Shown piece after piece: positions 1-13,700 of a DNA stretch of 64,000 bases (position 1 is the first letter of the stretch; each line of letters begins with the position of its first letter). The position numbers and the translations under genes were made by a program. The stretch is from Glycine soja (taxonomy: Eukaryota; Streptophyta; Magnoliopsida; Fabales; Fabaceae), in NCBI RefSeq assembly GCF_004193775.1, contig NC_041003.1, positions 45,575,611 through 45,639,610 on the forward strand. The letters are read 5' to 3'. The notes under the pieces are model-generated. The model made no database searches. It worked only from the letters and a program-made list of their open reading frames with translations, and was not told the DNA's origin.

Positions 1-887
1 TTGACTTTTCTATTCTGTGTAATGTGCTGGAGGTGTGGGTTTCTTGGTTGTTTGATAGGTACTGGTTCATTTAAAAAAAAAGAAGAAAGAAAAGTTAGGA
101 TTTTATTGATGAGATCTCCTTTATTGAAGAGATAGTATGCATATAAGTTATTCCTCACAGTATTTCCAAAATCTGAGATTTCCCCCCGCCCCCCCCAAAC
201 CAGCCCCTAACCAAACAGAATACCCCTAATAATCTCTTTTTATCTCTCTATAGCCTATCTTTGCCAAATTCTATTAGAATTCTAACTAACACTGACTAAC
301 TCTAACTCCCATAACTAACAGAAACCAACCCATTGGGCTTACCTAACATAGAGGTCAGCAAGCTATAAAAGAAATGCGTTTGTTCGTGAAGCTGAAATTT
401 GGATGTAGTAAATGTATAAATTCATCAATAATCAATCAACAATAAGAGATCTTTTTCATTAGTATTTAGAATAGACTAAGTTTATCAAATTTCTCAATGT
501 TTTGCTGACTTTACTAACCCACCCCCTTCTTCTGGCTCTTGTGTATGGTTCCCAGAAATTGAATCCTAAATTATTATATAGCACTTGGTGTTTTATGACC
601 TTGCTTGCTTGTTGAGTAGTTCCATTTTACGAGACTTAATTTTACAATATCAGAGTTACGTCCATAATTGTGTGTTTAAAGCTAATTTTCAATTGTGCCC
701 TTTACTATGTAATTTTTCCTGCTGTTGAGTATGAAAGGAAAATGAGAATTTGATATCAAAGATAAATAAACTCAAATTTTGGGCATTATTCTATTTTATT
801 TTATTTTATAAATCAGAAATCATAGTTAAAGTTTCTCTTTGAAATTCATGCTCCACAAGAGTCTAATGCTTTGTGCAACATGAACAG
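1..887 (+). other. Intron of the fructokinase gene (5' exons lie outside the window)
   Basis: No coding exon is visible here. The first fructokinase exon in the window starts at 888 after a CAG acceptor, at the residue where the conserved N-terminal sugar-binding part should already have been encoded, so this stretch is read as intron and the start codon lies upstream of the window. It contains an LTR-like fragment (about 95-325), a C-rich run at 182-197, and otherwise AT-rich sequence. Confidence 0.7.
95..325 (-). repeat. LTR-like retrotransposon fragment (possible solo LTR)
   Basis: Read on the minus strand it starts near TGTTAGTTATGGGAG, continues through tandem TTAGTTAG-like words, and ends with GAGATCTCATCAATAAAATCC. 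This is the usual look of plant copia-type LTRs. No gag or pol sequence adjoins it. The exact ends and a target-site duplication could not be fixed by eye, so the element type is an inference. Confidence 0.4.
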
Positions 888-3229
888 GTTGGTGAGGATG
901 AATTTGGATATATGCTTGCCAATATACTCAAGGAAAATAATGTAAACAATGAAGGGATGCGTTTTGACCCTGGTGCACGAACTGCTTTAGCATTTGTTAC
1001 ATTGAGGAGTGATGGAGAGCGAGAGTTCATGTTTTATCGTAATCCCAGTGCTGATATGCTGCTCCAAGAAGATGAACTTGATTTGGACCTAATCAGAAAG
1101 GTAAAAACAAAAGCAGAATTTGTGGTAGTCAAACTAAAGCAAAATGTATGCCATAATCCATGAGTTAATCGAAGGGAAATCAGACCACTATTGAGCCACA
1201 TTCTTTATGTTGCACTTTTCTCAAGTAATCTTTGTTCCGTTACTCAAAGTTACTTCATTGAACCAGTACTTTGTGAATTTTTTAAACATTAGAACTCACT
1301 GTGTAAGGATCTAATCTAAACCATGTTTTTGATTACTTATATAGCATTATTGTTTCTGTAGTTTAAGAACTCACTTTCAGGTTTCCTTAATATCAGGTAA
1401 AACATCAAAATGATTGCTAAGTCTATTTCCTTTTGATATTTTCCACTTTGACTCAATTCATAAATTCTAGTAATATTGTTCTATTATTTCTTTCTGGCAG
1501 GCCAAGATCTTCCATTATGGTTCTATAAGTCTTATAACAGAACCATGCAAATCAGCACACATAGCTGCAGCAAAAGCTGCAAAAGAAGCTGGTGTAGTTC
1601 TGTCTTATGACCCTAACCTGAGGCTTCCTTTATGGCCTTCTGCGGATAGTGCAAGAGAAGGAATTCTGAGTATATGGGAGACTGCAGATATCATTAAGGT
1701 TCCTTTCCTATCAATAGGGCAGAATATATATTCTATAGCAATAGACTTTTTCTTGTTCCCTTTTTCAGGAGTACAGATTACAAGGGAATGTGGAATAATA
1801 GACTACAATACCATCTCTAACAACTAATCTGATAATTATTCAGATAAGTGAAGAAGAGATTTCTTTTCTTACAAAAGGTGAGAACCCATATGATGATGCT
1901 GTTGTTCATAAACTATTCCATCCAAGCCTCAAGCTACTCCTAGTTACTGAAGGTGCAGAGGGTTGCAGATATTACACCAAGGTAAGCCTTCCAAAGATGC
2001 TACTTCCAAAAAATCATTTCAACTCTTGCTAATATTTGTTTCATGGTCACCATTTAGTGTATCTTCAAAGGCATGAAAGTAATATTTGCCAATTAAATAG
2101 TTGTTGCATAAACTGTGCCCTCATATTAGCCTTTATCCACTATATGGGGTTGGCTACATGGATTGCACTACTCCTTTGACTCAGTTAAAAATCAAACTTT
2201 TAGAGATACTATTTATGATGAGACCCTCTTAACAACTAACCCTAATGTCCTTCTAAGTCTCCCTTTCCCCGTTTTCACTAAACTACAAACCGTGCAATCT
2301 AGTCTCTATAGGGCTAATGATGAAAGAGATTGATATGAAATAATTAAACTTCTATAGGTGTCAAAGGCTAATGTCCTTGTTGCAATTCTTGCATAAATTA
2401 GTTGGATCTGAAAATGATGGGAAACAATATCATGGATATTTATTTATTAGTTGATCCTCTGTGATTAACATCCATATCTTCTGGAATTCGATCACAAAAA
2501 ACAACTAAAAAGAAGTCCTGGAAAAGTTATTTAGTTCTAAATTCTTATAACATTGATGCTGCTAGTTATAGTGTATGAATGCATTATTGATAACTATGAT
2601 TTGAAACCTGTCCTACTATTTCTTTGCAGGAGTTCAGTGGTAGGGTCAAGGGATTAAAGGTGGATGCTGTTGACACCACTGGTGCTGGTGATGCATTTGT
2701 GGCTGGAATATTATCACAATTAGCTGTGGATCTTTCAATACTTCAGGTGAGCAAAATTATTGTTTGAATTATTAACCATCCCAAAAGTTTACTCCACACA
2801 ACTGCAGAAACTCATGTACGAAACATCTATTATTGTTTTAATTATTAAAACAAAACTCAATCTCTTGCATCTTAATTATGCATTTTTACGCCTAATCACC
2901 CAATTTAAAACTGAGAGGAGTTGAAAAGTGGCTTGATTAAAATAATCTCCCTGCACATGGCAATCCACATGTGAGGTTAAGTCTTAAGAATATAATTGAA
3001 ATGAGCTGATAATATGAAAACTACATACATTGTCGTTCAATTATAGATTGCCATGTATGGTAAGATTGACGATTTTTGTGATTTATGATTGCAGAACGAG
3101 GACGAGTTGAGAGATTCTCTCAAGTTTGCTAATGTATGTGGTGCATTGACTGTGACCGAGAGAGGTGCAATACCAGCTTTGCCCACCAAGGAAGCTGTTC
3201 TGAATGCCATGCTTAAGCCCGTATCCTAG
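888..3229 (+). CDS. Fructokinase, pfkB family (3' part of gene)
   Basis: Phosphorylates fructose to fructose-6-phosphate with ATP in the cytosol, feeding sucrose-derived carbon into glycolysis and starch synthesis. Five exons join in phase: 888-1100, 1501-1698, 1844-1981, 2630-2746 and 3095-3229 (TAG). They give about 266 residues; the family is about 330, so roughly 60 N-terminal residues are missing off the left edge. Visible hallmarks are VGEDEFG at the first exon, [25 protein letters not shown] substrate-lid sequence, [13 protein letters not shown], and the pfkB signature DTTGAGDAF with its catalytic Asp in exon 4. No plastid targeting can be judged because the N terminus is absent. Reading frame and splice sites look intact. 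It most resembles the cytosolic plant fructokinase 4/6/7 group; the exact paralogue is not assignable. Confidence 0.93.
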
Positions 3230-5801
3230 CTTTACAGACATACTCTCTGTAATTATGTTAATCAATGAAGATCAATTTTTTGTTTTTGTTTGGAGGGAAG
3301 TATTTAAATTCTTAGGAACTTGTGAGCTAGTGCAATAAATAAGAGCTGATCGTTTCAATAATTTGGCAAATGCTCAGTTCAAGCAAAATTCTACCAATCC
3401 ATCATTGGGTAATGGAGAATCGTTCTCTATGCATCAATTTATACTATTTGTAAACCTAGCTTCTATATATTCAGTTCATGGTTGCATATTGAACTTATGA
3501 CCTACTTCGCAAAATCTTTTCAACCACTCTATCATGAAATAATTGCTTTATCTAACATCAGTCCTCCTGCATCATCAAAATTGATGTCTTGATCTATCAC
3601 GGAGTAATTGCTATGTCTAATTTGTAAGTATTCGTGATATTTTTTTTATTCAAGTGAAATATAAAAATAAAAAAGGAAAATTTTATTCAAGAGAAAACAT
3701 TTAAAATTACAAAAGAGATGTACATAATTTAGTAGATTAAATAATATTTGTTAAATTGATAAATATAAAATAAGCATATTTTGTTTTGTTAGTTATAAAA
3801 AAGAGAGATAAGATAATGGATTTAGAGTTTTAAATGAAAAATAGATTTTAATATGATTTTAATTTATGTAAATGTAATTAAATTTGATTTTAGTCTTTTA
3901 AAAAAATTGTTAATTTTGATATTAATAATTTATTTTCTAGAAATCTTTTTATCATTTCTTAATAATAATGTGACATGGATCTAACTATACAATATTAGCG
4001 CGGGCTCTAGCCCCCCACCCCCCTCCCTCATGACTTTCATGGTTAATTTGAAATATAGCTTTCTTAGTTTTTTTATAGCACTGCACAGCATAGCTTAATA
4101 CCCTTTTCTGGCACTCCAATTCCTATTTATAAGTGTTTTCTTTACGCTCCAATGGGACCCTCTCACCATGCCATCCTCACTTAGCATTAATTGGTGAGTG
4201 AAAGATAAAATATCTGTATAAACTATTTTAATAAATTGAAAAACAATAAATAAAATATTTTACACACTTATTTTATTTCATTTACTACTACTATTTTGAT
4301 AAATTGAAAAACAATAAACAAATTAGTAAATAGATAAAATATTTGTATAAACTAAATAATTTAGTAGATTTGCATCAAACAATTATTATACTATTCAATT
4401 TTTTTTAAATAAATAACTATTATATTTCCTTTCTTTTAAAATAATAAATATTCTGATAATTAAAGAATTTTTATTGGTTAAAATATGGTTTTTCAGTGAT
4501 AGAAGTATTTATTACTTTTTCTATTTTTATCATTTGAAATAAAAATCAGTTTTGATTTATGTGTAGAATGAGTAAATATTTTATATAAATAATTCTTTAT
4601 TAAAAATTAGACATTTAAATAACTGTAGAAGAATTTATTTTACCTCCCCCCATCTAGTAGATTTCTGGGTCCGTCCTGTATAATCATATGTCACCTTATT
4701 AGTAAGTAGTGACAAGGATTGTTTTGGAAAGAAAGACAAAAAACTAATCGCAATATTTTTAAAAAACTAAAATCAAATTTTATAAAAAAATATCTTTCCC
4801 TAAACAATAATAAAGTAGAAAAAAGAACATGCAACACAAGGGGCATTGAAGAAAAGAGTTCATAATTTTATTTTTTTTAGGACTGAGAACTTTCATCTAT
4901 ATCTATGACTCTATATTCGGCTAAACTTCGTTACCTGTGTTGGGCTCTTGTGCAAATGTTTTTTCTCGTCAATGGATTTTTGGTTATTAGTAGTACAGAT
5001 AACCAAAAGTCCATTTTGTATACTAGCAAATGACTTTATTGAATGGATATTCATATTTGCTTTTGACCTGGGTCTTATTTATCCAAGCAACGTTACGTTA
5101 TTAAAATAATCGAATTCATCAAAATGATATATTACTTTTGTTTCTTTTTACACGTCCTTTGAGATTATAACATACAAACTAAGAAATATATAATAATGGA
5201 ATTGTTTTTACATGTTCTTTTTTCTTTGATCTTGATATTTTTTAAGGAAAAATATTACATGATCTGAGATCATAGGATCTTAATAAATTTACACGTCACA
5301 TGTAATTACATTTTTTTTATATCAATAACGAGCTTTTTTTGCTGAATAAATAACAATTAACCAAGACACATATAATTCTAGATGATATAATAATTTCTCG
5401 GATTTTCAAATTATCTTAAGATAAAGCAAATTCACAAAAAGAGAAGCCACGTGGACGTAGTGGTCTTTGACATTCATTCTCCCCTTGCAAATAGAAGCAA
5501 CGGTAAAACAATTTCAACCATAAACCTCCATTCCATTAATTTCCTAAACATTTTTCAACCATAGATAAGTATGGTAAAAACTGTTGTGAACTATGACCAA
5601 GTCTCATTATCGTTGTGCAAAAAAGGACACAAGACCCCGATATTAAAGGGTGTCCTTACATCATGGGCACCCTCCTCCCTCTTTAAGAACCAAGTTCTAA
5701 ATCCTTTGACCAATCTCCAATTTCAGTGCAACTCCAAAATTAAACTAACTAGAAGGAGCTCTTTCGTTGTCATACAATACACACTCTATCAATCCACCAC
5801 A
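3230..5801. other. Intergenic region between fructokinase and polcalcin genes
   Basis: The fructokinase 3' UTR probably occupies the first 200-250 bases. The remainder is AT-rich with no coding sequence I can support. A block from about 3990 to 4690 starts with a C-rich motif (CTAGCCCCCCACCC) and ends CCCCATCTAGTAGATTTCTG, which has the feel of an old transposon insertion but is not classifiable by eye. The last 350 bases form the polcalcin promoter and leader. Confidence 0.5.
5447..5454. promoter_or_regulatory. G-box (CCACGTGG)
   Basis: Perfect palindromic G-box about 350 bp upstream of the polcalcin ATG. Such sites bind bZIP and bHLH factors. That it regulates this gene is inferred from position only. 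Confidence 0.4.
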
Positions 5802-6056
5802 ATGGCTGAAGATCCTCAAGACGTAGCCGACAGGGAGCGAATTTTCAAGCGTTTCGACGCCAATGGCGACGGCCAAATCTCTTCAGCTGAGCTTGGGGAA
5901 GCACTCAAGGCCCTTGGATCAGTCACAGCAGAAGAGGTGCAAAGGATGATGGAAGAGATTGACACCGACGGAGATGGCTACATTTCATATGCAGAATTCA
6001 CAGAATTCGCCAAAGCCAACCGTGGCCTACTCAGAGATGTTGCCAAGATTTTTTAA
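5802..6056 (+). CDS. Polcalcin-type calcium-binding protein with two EF hands
   Basis: Small intronless gene of 84 residues, the normal polcalcin length. EF hand 1 loop is DANGDGQISSAE and EF hand 2 loop is DTDGDGYISYAE; both keep Asp at positions 1, 3 and 5 and Glu at 12, so both should bind calcium. The C terminus AKANRGLLRDVAKIF is diagnostic of the family, which is pollen-expressed, acts as a calcium sensor in pollen tubes, and includes cross-reactive pollen allergens. The start at 5802 is chosen because MAEDPQD is the canonical N terminus; the frame is open 77 codons further upstream to an ATG at 5571, but that extension is not family-like and probably lies in promoter and leader. A (TTAA)n tract follows in the 3' region. 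Confidence 0.93.
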   Translation: MAEDPQDVADRERIFKRFDANGDGQISSAELGEALKALGSVTAEEVQRMMEEIDTDGDGYISYAEFTEFAKANRGLLRDVAKIF

Positions 6057-7130
6057 ACTTAATTACTCCCACTCTTTTTTAATTAATTAACGAGACGGGA
6101 TACACATATAATAATTATTTGTACACCATTATTTCTTGTGGGTATCTCTTTTTATTACATCATTTTCCTTAGTTGTACAATATTTGCTTTTGTACAATTC
6201 TTTGTGCAAGTAATATTTCTCTTAATTAATTAATTAATTAATTAATTAAACTTCATTATTACTTCTTTGGTTCTATGTTGTCAGCAATGAGAAGAGAAAA
6301 CGGTTTGTGTGCGCATGGTTTCTAATTTTCTATATACATTGTGATGACAATTAGAGATTCATTCATTTCATGATGTCAGCTTCTTTGGGACTTTTTTTTC
6401 ATATTGGAACCGCCTTAATAGCTGTGCTGTTTTGTGATATGACTTATTTTGTATATAAGTATCATATACTAAGGTCCTCCCTCAAGATGCCAAGATAGGT
6501 GTACCAAACAATTAGAGATGATCTAATCTTATTAAATGAAACTTACTTTAAAACATACAAATTTTAAGTTTGTACGTCATGCAAACAAGTATGTAGACAC
6601 ATGACATTGTTTTATACTTTATATTCAACTAATGTTCATCAATGCGAAATTGGCTTGGTTGTGTGGGTGTGTGTATCTTCTTTTGACCTGAATCGGTGGA
6701 GAGAGACCTAGAATAGGGGTCTTCTAAAATTTGTATGTTCTAGAGCCAAGAAAAACAATCCCTAGAACTCATAAGGATAGACAGATAGAGTTTTCCTACA
6801 CAGGTATAACATTATCCTTAAAGAATGAATGAAAATAGAATTTAATTAAAATGTTCTACCAATAAATGAATTTTTCTAATATTTATCACGTAATTAAAAA
6901 TTATTAATTTTATAATAATTATTTTGAAAATTTAAAATAATTTTTAATTGATAGAGTGTGGAAATTAAACTCAGAAAAATATATTGCACTTTACTCCTAG
7001 GTAAAGGGAAGAAAAAAATATACAAACAAGTTACAAGTAAAGTCCCTCTTTGCTTCTACTTCTACTAACAACTTTAAAAAGTTCACATCTAATTCCTGCA
7101 CTATGGTGAGAATCATGGCAAAAATAATTC
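6057..7130. other. Intergenic region with (TTAA)n tract
   Basis: Holds the polcalcin 3' UTR, a (TTAA)n microsatellite at about 6222-6249, and an AT-rich stretch with weak internal symmetry near 6840-6960. It ends at the stop codon of the minus-strand kinase, so the two genes converge here. No gene is seen. Confidence 0.5.
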
Positions 7131-9711
7131 TCAATGACAATAGACAAAATCTTCATCCTCACACTCTGGAACTCCTAGCATAGCTAAAGCCAAGTGACTT
7201 TTCATCTCATTATTTGTTTCTTGTAACTTAGGGTAATTATCAATCATATATCCATTGCCAAAATAACCAGATTTCCTTCTTCTAGAGAGAACATGCTCTA
7301 CTTCACCTTTCAATATTGCAACAATCTCACCTATGCTAGGCCTCCTAGATTCTTCACTTGTAACACAGACAGAAGCTGCATCAATCATTCGAACCATTTG
7401 ATCTGTGTAACTCGAATTGTACTTGACTTGAGGATCAAGCAACTCCTCAATGGCTCCTTTTCCTTTTCTCAGCAAGGGTTTTGCCTACAAATGAATGTCG
7501 GATTGGATGTGTCAGAAATACCATGTGCTTTTGTAGGATTTTGGCCAGAAGTAATTACTGTATCACTATTATTTTACTTTTCCATATAATAAAAAATTAA
7601 AAACTGTGTTAGTTATTTTGGCTCATTAGATATCTAAGATCTTCTATAGTTTGAAAAAAATGTTTTTTGTTTCTATGTTGATTAAATATAAAAATGTTAC
7701 CATGATTTAACTTTAATCCATTTTTAAAGATTTCTTATACAAATCTTTAAAATCATGAAACCGATAAAAGCAAGATGACATTTTTGTAATTAAAAGTGAA
7801 ATAAAAAACATTTTGTTTAAGCAAAACAGTCTTAATTGTCATAATTTACAGCTAGAACATGCAATTTTATTATAGAACCAGATAAAATGACCAATTTTCA
7901 ACTTTGTTATGTTTTGGTCTAGTCTTTTAGAAGTTACAAACTGATGCAGAAGTCATGAGTTATATGATTGCTTTGTTCATTAATTATTGGCTTAATTGAT
8001 AGGAGTAATTGATGCTCAGAGGGTTTGGGTTATATACAAAATTACAAGCCATACCATTTGATCATTAACTCACCCATACTACTAAGTTTTCCTCTCCAGG
8101 GGGTCGTTTTGCTTCAATTGGATTGCGGCCAGTTAAGAGCTCCAATAGAACAACTCCCAAAGCATAAACATCAGTCTTATCTGATACTTTCCCATGTTCA
8201 AAATACTCAGGAGCCAAATAACTGTTGAGAAAGGGCAGGTATAAAATACTTATTTCAATTATCATAATATTAAAACAAATCATGCAAAAAACCAAAAAGA
8301 TCCCAAAAAATAAATTAATCAGTATGAAGGGGTTAAGTTCATACCCAAATGTTCCTTTCACAGTTTTGCAAAGGAAAGGGACTGAAGGTGCAGAAGTCCA
8401 TGAAGCTAGCCCAAAATCGCATAACTACAATTTAACAAAAAAAAAAAAAAAACCAATAAGAATGACTTGTAAGGGTTTCTTATGATACAATTTCCACTGT
8501 GTAAGGTATACTCCTACTTATCGGCAATAGAGCAACACAACCTACCTTGGGAATCTTCTTAGAGGAAAGCAGAATGTTTGAAGGCTTTATGTCTCTATGA
8601 ACAACACATCTTTCTGTTCCATTATGCAGATAAGCCACAGCTTCTGCAATCCCAATTGCAACTTCGTACCTCACAGACCATGGAAGTGGTGAACTACCCT
8701 TCACACCCTTCTTCCTCCCTATAAAAAAAGCCAAACTATAATCAGTGAAAATCATCAAACTCAATTCTAATCACTACACAGCTGGCAGGAATCAAGAAAA
8801 ATAAAATAAGAGAAAATGAGTACCATGTAAGTGATGCTCTAAGCTTCCTCCTGACACATACTTGTACACCAAAAACAAACCCTCCTCCGAGTCAATACAA
8901 AACCCCACAAGAGGAACAACATTTGTGTCATTCAGAGAACTAGCAATCATCAATTCTCTACAAAACGCCTTGGCACACTCCTTGTCTTCCTTATCCAACC
9001 TTTTAATAGCAACAGCAGTCCTCCAAATCCCAACTCTTCCTCTAAATACACAGCTCAAGGCACCTCTCCCCAACACTCTCTCTGTCCATAGCAAAACAAA
9101 GAATCACAATCTCATACAAAGGAATCAAATTCAATTCCATCAACAGAATATCCACAGGCACGCACACACGAAAAGTTACCTTTGGAGAAATTGCGAGTAG
9201 CAGACAGAATTTCATCATAGCTGAACCTGATCAAAGTGTTGGCCACCGGAGACAGGCTTTTCTCCAGTGACTGTATTCTCCTCCATTTCAACTCCCTCAC
9301 TTGAGACTCATAGTCCAAATTCACCATCAAAAAGGTTGCAGCAGCGGCAGCAGAAGCAGAATAGCTCATGTTGAAGGACTCAACCTCAACCTGAGAACAG
9401 AAGCTGAACCTGAAAGACGAGTGAACCGATCGAGGGTCAGCACTCGCCAATTCGGCTCCAGAATCCGCCAGCAACCACGCCTTGTTGTGCTCCAAAGTTG
9501 TCTTCCTTTGACCGTTAAGGTCGTTATTGCCGCCACAAGGAACAACACCAACACATGCCAAAGCATACTCCCACATGGTTTTTCTCAAAAAGGTTATGAA
9601 TTTGTTGTTGTGCCTTTTTTTGTCAGAAGAGTAATTTCCAACAGTAGAAGAGGAAACGTGTGCATTGGTGTCACCAGAACAGGTTCCTTTGGAGGAACAC
9701 AAACTCATCAT
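7131..9711 (-). CDS. Receptor-like cytoplasmic Ser/Thr protein kinase
   Basis: Six exons on the minus strand join in phase: 9711-9180, 9081-8824, 8718-8546, 8424-8345, 8221-8074 and 7484-7131, giving 514 residues. Residues about 1-165 are Ser-rich with no convincing signal peptide or membrane span; the rest is a complete kinase domain. Seen in order: [13 protein letters not shown], glycine loop [16 protein letters not shown] lysine, catalytic loop [10 protein letters not shown] (RD type), CDFGLA, GTFGYLAPEY, and [16 protein letters not shown]. All key catalytic residues are present, so it should be active. Lack of an extracellular domain places it among receptor-like cytoplasmic kinases, which relay signals from membrane receptors; the subfamily and substrate are not determinable here. 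The upstream ATG two codons into the exon leaves MMSLCSSK as N terminus; either Met could serve. Confidence 0.9.
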
Positions 9712-10720
9712 GAATGAAGTAGAGAGAACAAAAGGCTTAGAGAGAAAAGATAAAGAAGAAAAGTGAGGAGAAGCTTCTTTGCTTGTTGTTGGATTGGAGC
9801 ATAGTTTTTTTTCCTCAACTGCACAGAAAAGAAGAGAGAAAGATGGGAAGTGGGTGGGACTGTCTTTGAATAATTGAAATTGGACTAATTTAAAGGTTGC
9901 ATCAAAGTGAGAGAAGCTGAAGATGACCCTGCCTTTTGAAGTTTTTAGTTATGTTATGGCAAAATGTTTATTATATAATAGAGGGTGGAGAGAGCACGAA
10001 TTGATGGTGAAAAATGAGGAAGAGAATCTTGTGTTTTTAAGACTGAAGATGACAAGGTAGAACACGGACCAGGGAACATTTTTCTGCATAATTTAGTTGT
10101 TTAAGTAGGTGGGGACTAATGAATAAAAAACATACATATAAAAATAAGAAGAAACTAGTTATCATGTTTTATTTTTTCTAGGGGAAAGATAAAGTGTCTC
10201 CTCTAATCTAATGGGTCATGAATTAATCTTGCACTGTGTGGTGAACCCAACAAAATTTTACGCATAATTTTTTTATTAAATAAATTATTCCAATCTAATA
10301 ATTTTAATATACATGCATTTTGAGTGTAAAAATTATTTATTATAAAAGTTAACAAATTTAACTTACATCTAATATTTATAATTGAATGGGTGGAAAAAGT
10401 CTACTAGAATGTCAACAATTTTTTTATAACACTAAAAAATATTTACAATATCAGCACATATATTATTTTGGAAAATTTTACATCTACACTCATTTTTAAA
10501 ATGTAAGGATAGATGAAAGGAAAAGAGAGATTGGGAGAAAATTTAAATAGAGAGAAAATAATAGATGCAATGATATAATAAAAATAAAGATATAGTAGAG
10601 AAAATATGATAAAAAAAAGAAATAGAAGAGAAGTTGAGTGTAAGATAAGAATGTCAGTGTTATCTATTCTTTTAAGTAATTATCAGAGGCTTTAAAAGAG
10701 AGAAGGTTGGCTTTTTTTTT

Positions 10721-10740
10721 ATATATATATATATATATAT
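10721..10740. repeat. (AT)n microsatellite
   Basis: Ten AT units preceded by a T run. Confidence 0.85.
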
Positions 10741-13700
10741 AAGATGTGGCAGATGAAGTTATCAGGCATAAAATTAATAGCGGTGCACAATTTGAAGATA
10801 GAGTTCAGTTTTTATTCTTCTTGGTTACATAAGAAAAAAGAAGTATATGATGTAATGTAATGACTTTGAATAAAAAAATACGAATGCTTGTGTAATGTCT
10901 GCACAAAAATTCTGAGATCTTTAAAAGGGGTTTGGAACGTCAAAAAGAAAAATTAAATTTCAACATTTTTTCTCTCTTATGTTATGGGAAAGAAAACTAT
11001 GAAAATAATTATGGTGAAGCTATGAATGTTTATGCAAAATCTATTGAATTATTTTTGCATTATTCTCTCAAGACATACGAAAAATTATGAGGGAAGGATC
11101 ATGAGAAGTTTAAATCCAGCAAAATCAACACCGAATATTCGATTGGCTTTGCAGTTTGGTGACCATACAACCAATTCCTTCAAACCATATGCTTGTTTCA
11201 TATAATTGACTCAATTAATAAATCTTATTTTGCATATATATTTAAGTTTTAAAACGTTCGAATTCAATTAAAATTTTATATATAAATAACTGAATTTTAT
11301 TTATTTAAATAATGAAATCTATTTTACCTCTTTAAATAATGATAAAATGATTTTTTATATATTTGTAAACTTAAATTAATTACATCTATAAGTGAATAAA
11401 CAATGACTATGTTACTTTTGGATTTTGATTGAGGCTTCTTAAGGTGTACTTAATTAACAACTACATATATAATATCACCAGTAAGTACAATTAACTTTAA
11501 AGTGGAGTTAACCCTTTTACGTAAATATTACATGGGTGTTAAGCTAGTTAGGGTTTAAATACAGCGAAAAAAAAAGCTAGTTAGGGTTTAAAAAATACGT
11601 CCTTCCGAACAAGAAGAAATAGCACAGCAAACCCATGACAATTTTAATTTAGTATAGATGGAAAGGTTGCTTAAATTTAGCTTGCGTAAAATTACGATGT
11701 CTTTTAAAAACAAATGTATAATAATATGTATATATTTGTTTTGTATTAATATTTTTATTAAATGATTAAATTTAAAAATAAATCACCGTAAATCAATTCA
11801 AATATTTCAATTTATAGTATAGTGATATATACTTTTTATATTTATCTATCTATTACATCATTTATTCCATTTCATACATCCTTTTCTTTTTTTTCCTCTG
11901 AATTATAAAATTTATTACACCGTTTACTATAGAAATAACATTTCTCATAATTTAATACTACGCTAATAAAATACGTTAATAACCTAGATGGTCCCAAATT
12001 CTTGTTTGTGGTTAAAGGACTAAGTCTATCATGACACGTGGAGTGCGATTCCGTATCAGAATGGAGCCTACAAACTACCTGAAAAAATGGACATCAATCA
12101 TCCATTGATCTCCAACCATGTTTTCTTTAATGTGCATTAAAATATCTTATTGTTGATAGTTTAAAGATAATTTTTAATTATAAATACCATCAAAATAAAT
12201 TTACTTTTACCATTTTTTATACAATTTTATTTTTTTATTGTCTTAAAGATAATATTAAAAATATTTTTTTATTAAAAATACGATAAGGAGACATTAATAA
12301 TATTTGATATTGTATTTTAGAAAAAACATTATGGTTATTTTTTCAATCATTACTTTCTAAAATAATGAAACCCGTTTATAAATACATCCAAAAATTAAAC
12401 ATTGGTCAATATGTTTAAAAATTCAACTACTCTTATTTATTAATTATATCAGACTTCATTAGCTCCTATACATTTGCCATTGTTATTTGAGAAAATAATT
12501 AGAAAGTATAGAAACACAATTTATTTTTAGAGATTAACCTTGATATACACTATATGTCATCAATCATAAATTATTGTAAATATAATTTTTAAAATATTTT
12601 TTTTAAATTAACAAACTTATCATAAATGATAATTTTTTATTGGTCAATAATTTAAAATTATTTTATAATATCAATGCACACCTCATGTTTTCTCTTATTT
12701 TTAAGTGAAAATAAAATAACTATTATTTTTTATAGAATAAAACAACTATTATAATTACATTAACTTTTATACTAATGTTAATTAAGTGATCCACCATTTG
12801 AATTTTGATTAGCCATAAATGAATGATATTGAAAGGAAAATATGTAATGAAACTATACTCGGAAAAAAAACTCTATTAAACTACTGATAAAAATAGTAAA
12901 TCTATTACTATTAATGAGTTTTTGTCTATTGGACTCGAAATCAGTCCCTTATGACATATAATTATTATTTAGAAATAAGTTAGTTGATGAAATAATTATT
13001 GTTTAGAAATAAATAAGAATATTATTGATTATTTGATTGCCAAAATTATTTCAAAGAGATAAGGTAAAATCAACTGATTGAAGATAAGTAACTGAAGATA
13101 AGTAATTAATGTGTTAAAGTTAAAGTTGAATTATTTAAATATTATCTAAATTTAATCTTTAGCATAAATAATTTTTAGTTAAATTTTAATTATTTTTTGG
13201 TCAAATTTTAGATTTATCAGGATTTCTTTTTTTGATATTAAGAAAAAAAGAATTAGATAACTAAATGGGTCATCATAAATAGATAAATAGAGGAGAGGGA
13301 CGATAATAATGTGATGTATGATTTTGAATACTAAATTACAAAAACTTATGTAATAAGCTACCTCTTAGCTTTTAAAAAAAAGAAGCTACCTCTTAAGTCA
13401 GAATGATAAATATGCTTATGGAAGTTCTGTGAACTTTTACTAACGTTAATAATCACATGCTACAAAAATGTTGTTCGAGTTAAATGGGGTTGCCATTTTT
13501 TAAAAATATATATATAATCACCAATTGAAAATATTTATTCAGAATAATTCACTTATGATTTTAAGCATATGGTTATAATTATAGGTTTATCTTTATATTG
13601 TTTTAATTTTTTATTCATAATTAGTTGGATTAGTTATAATTATATATGAATATGTTTGATTTAAAATGAATTTGAATGAATTTGAACTGTCAGTGTAAAA

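Noticed and set aside
182..197. C-rich run as a possible regulatory or quadruplex element
   Set aside because: Single run inside an LTR-like fragment; no pattern of four G tracts on either strand.
5571..5801. N-terminal extension of the polcalcin frame
   Set aside because: Polcalcins start at MAEDPQD-like sequence and are about 84 residues; the extension has no conserved features and includes promoter-like DNA.
9301..9717. Plus-strand open frame opposite the kinase first exon
   Set aside because: Antisense to a well-supported kinase exon; no family resemblance.
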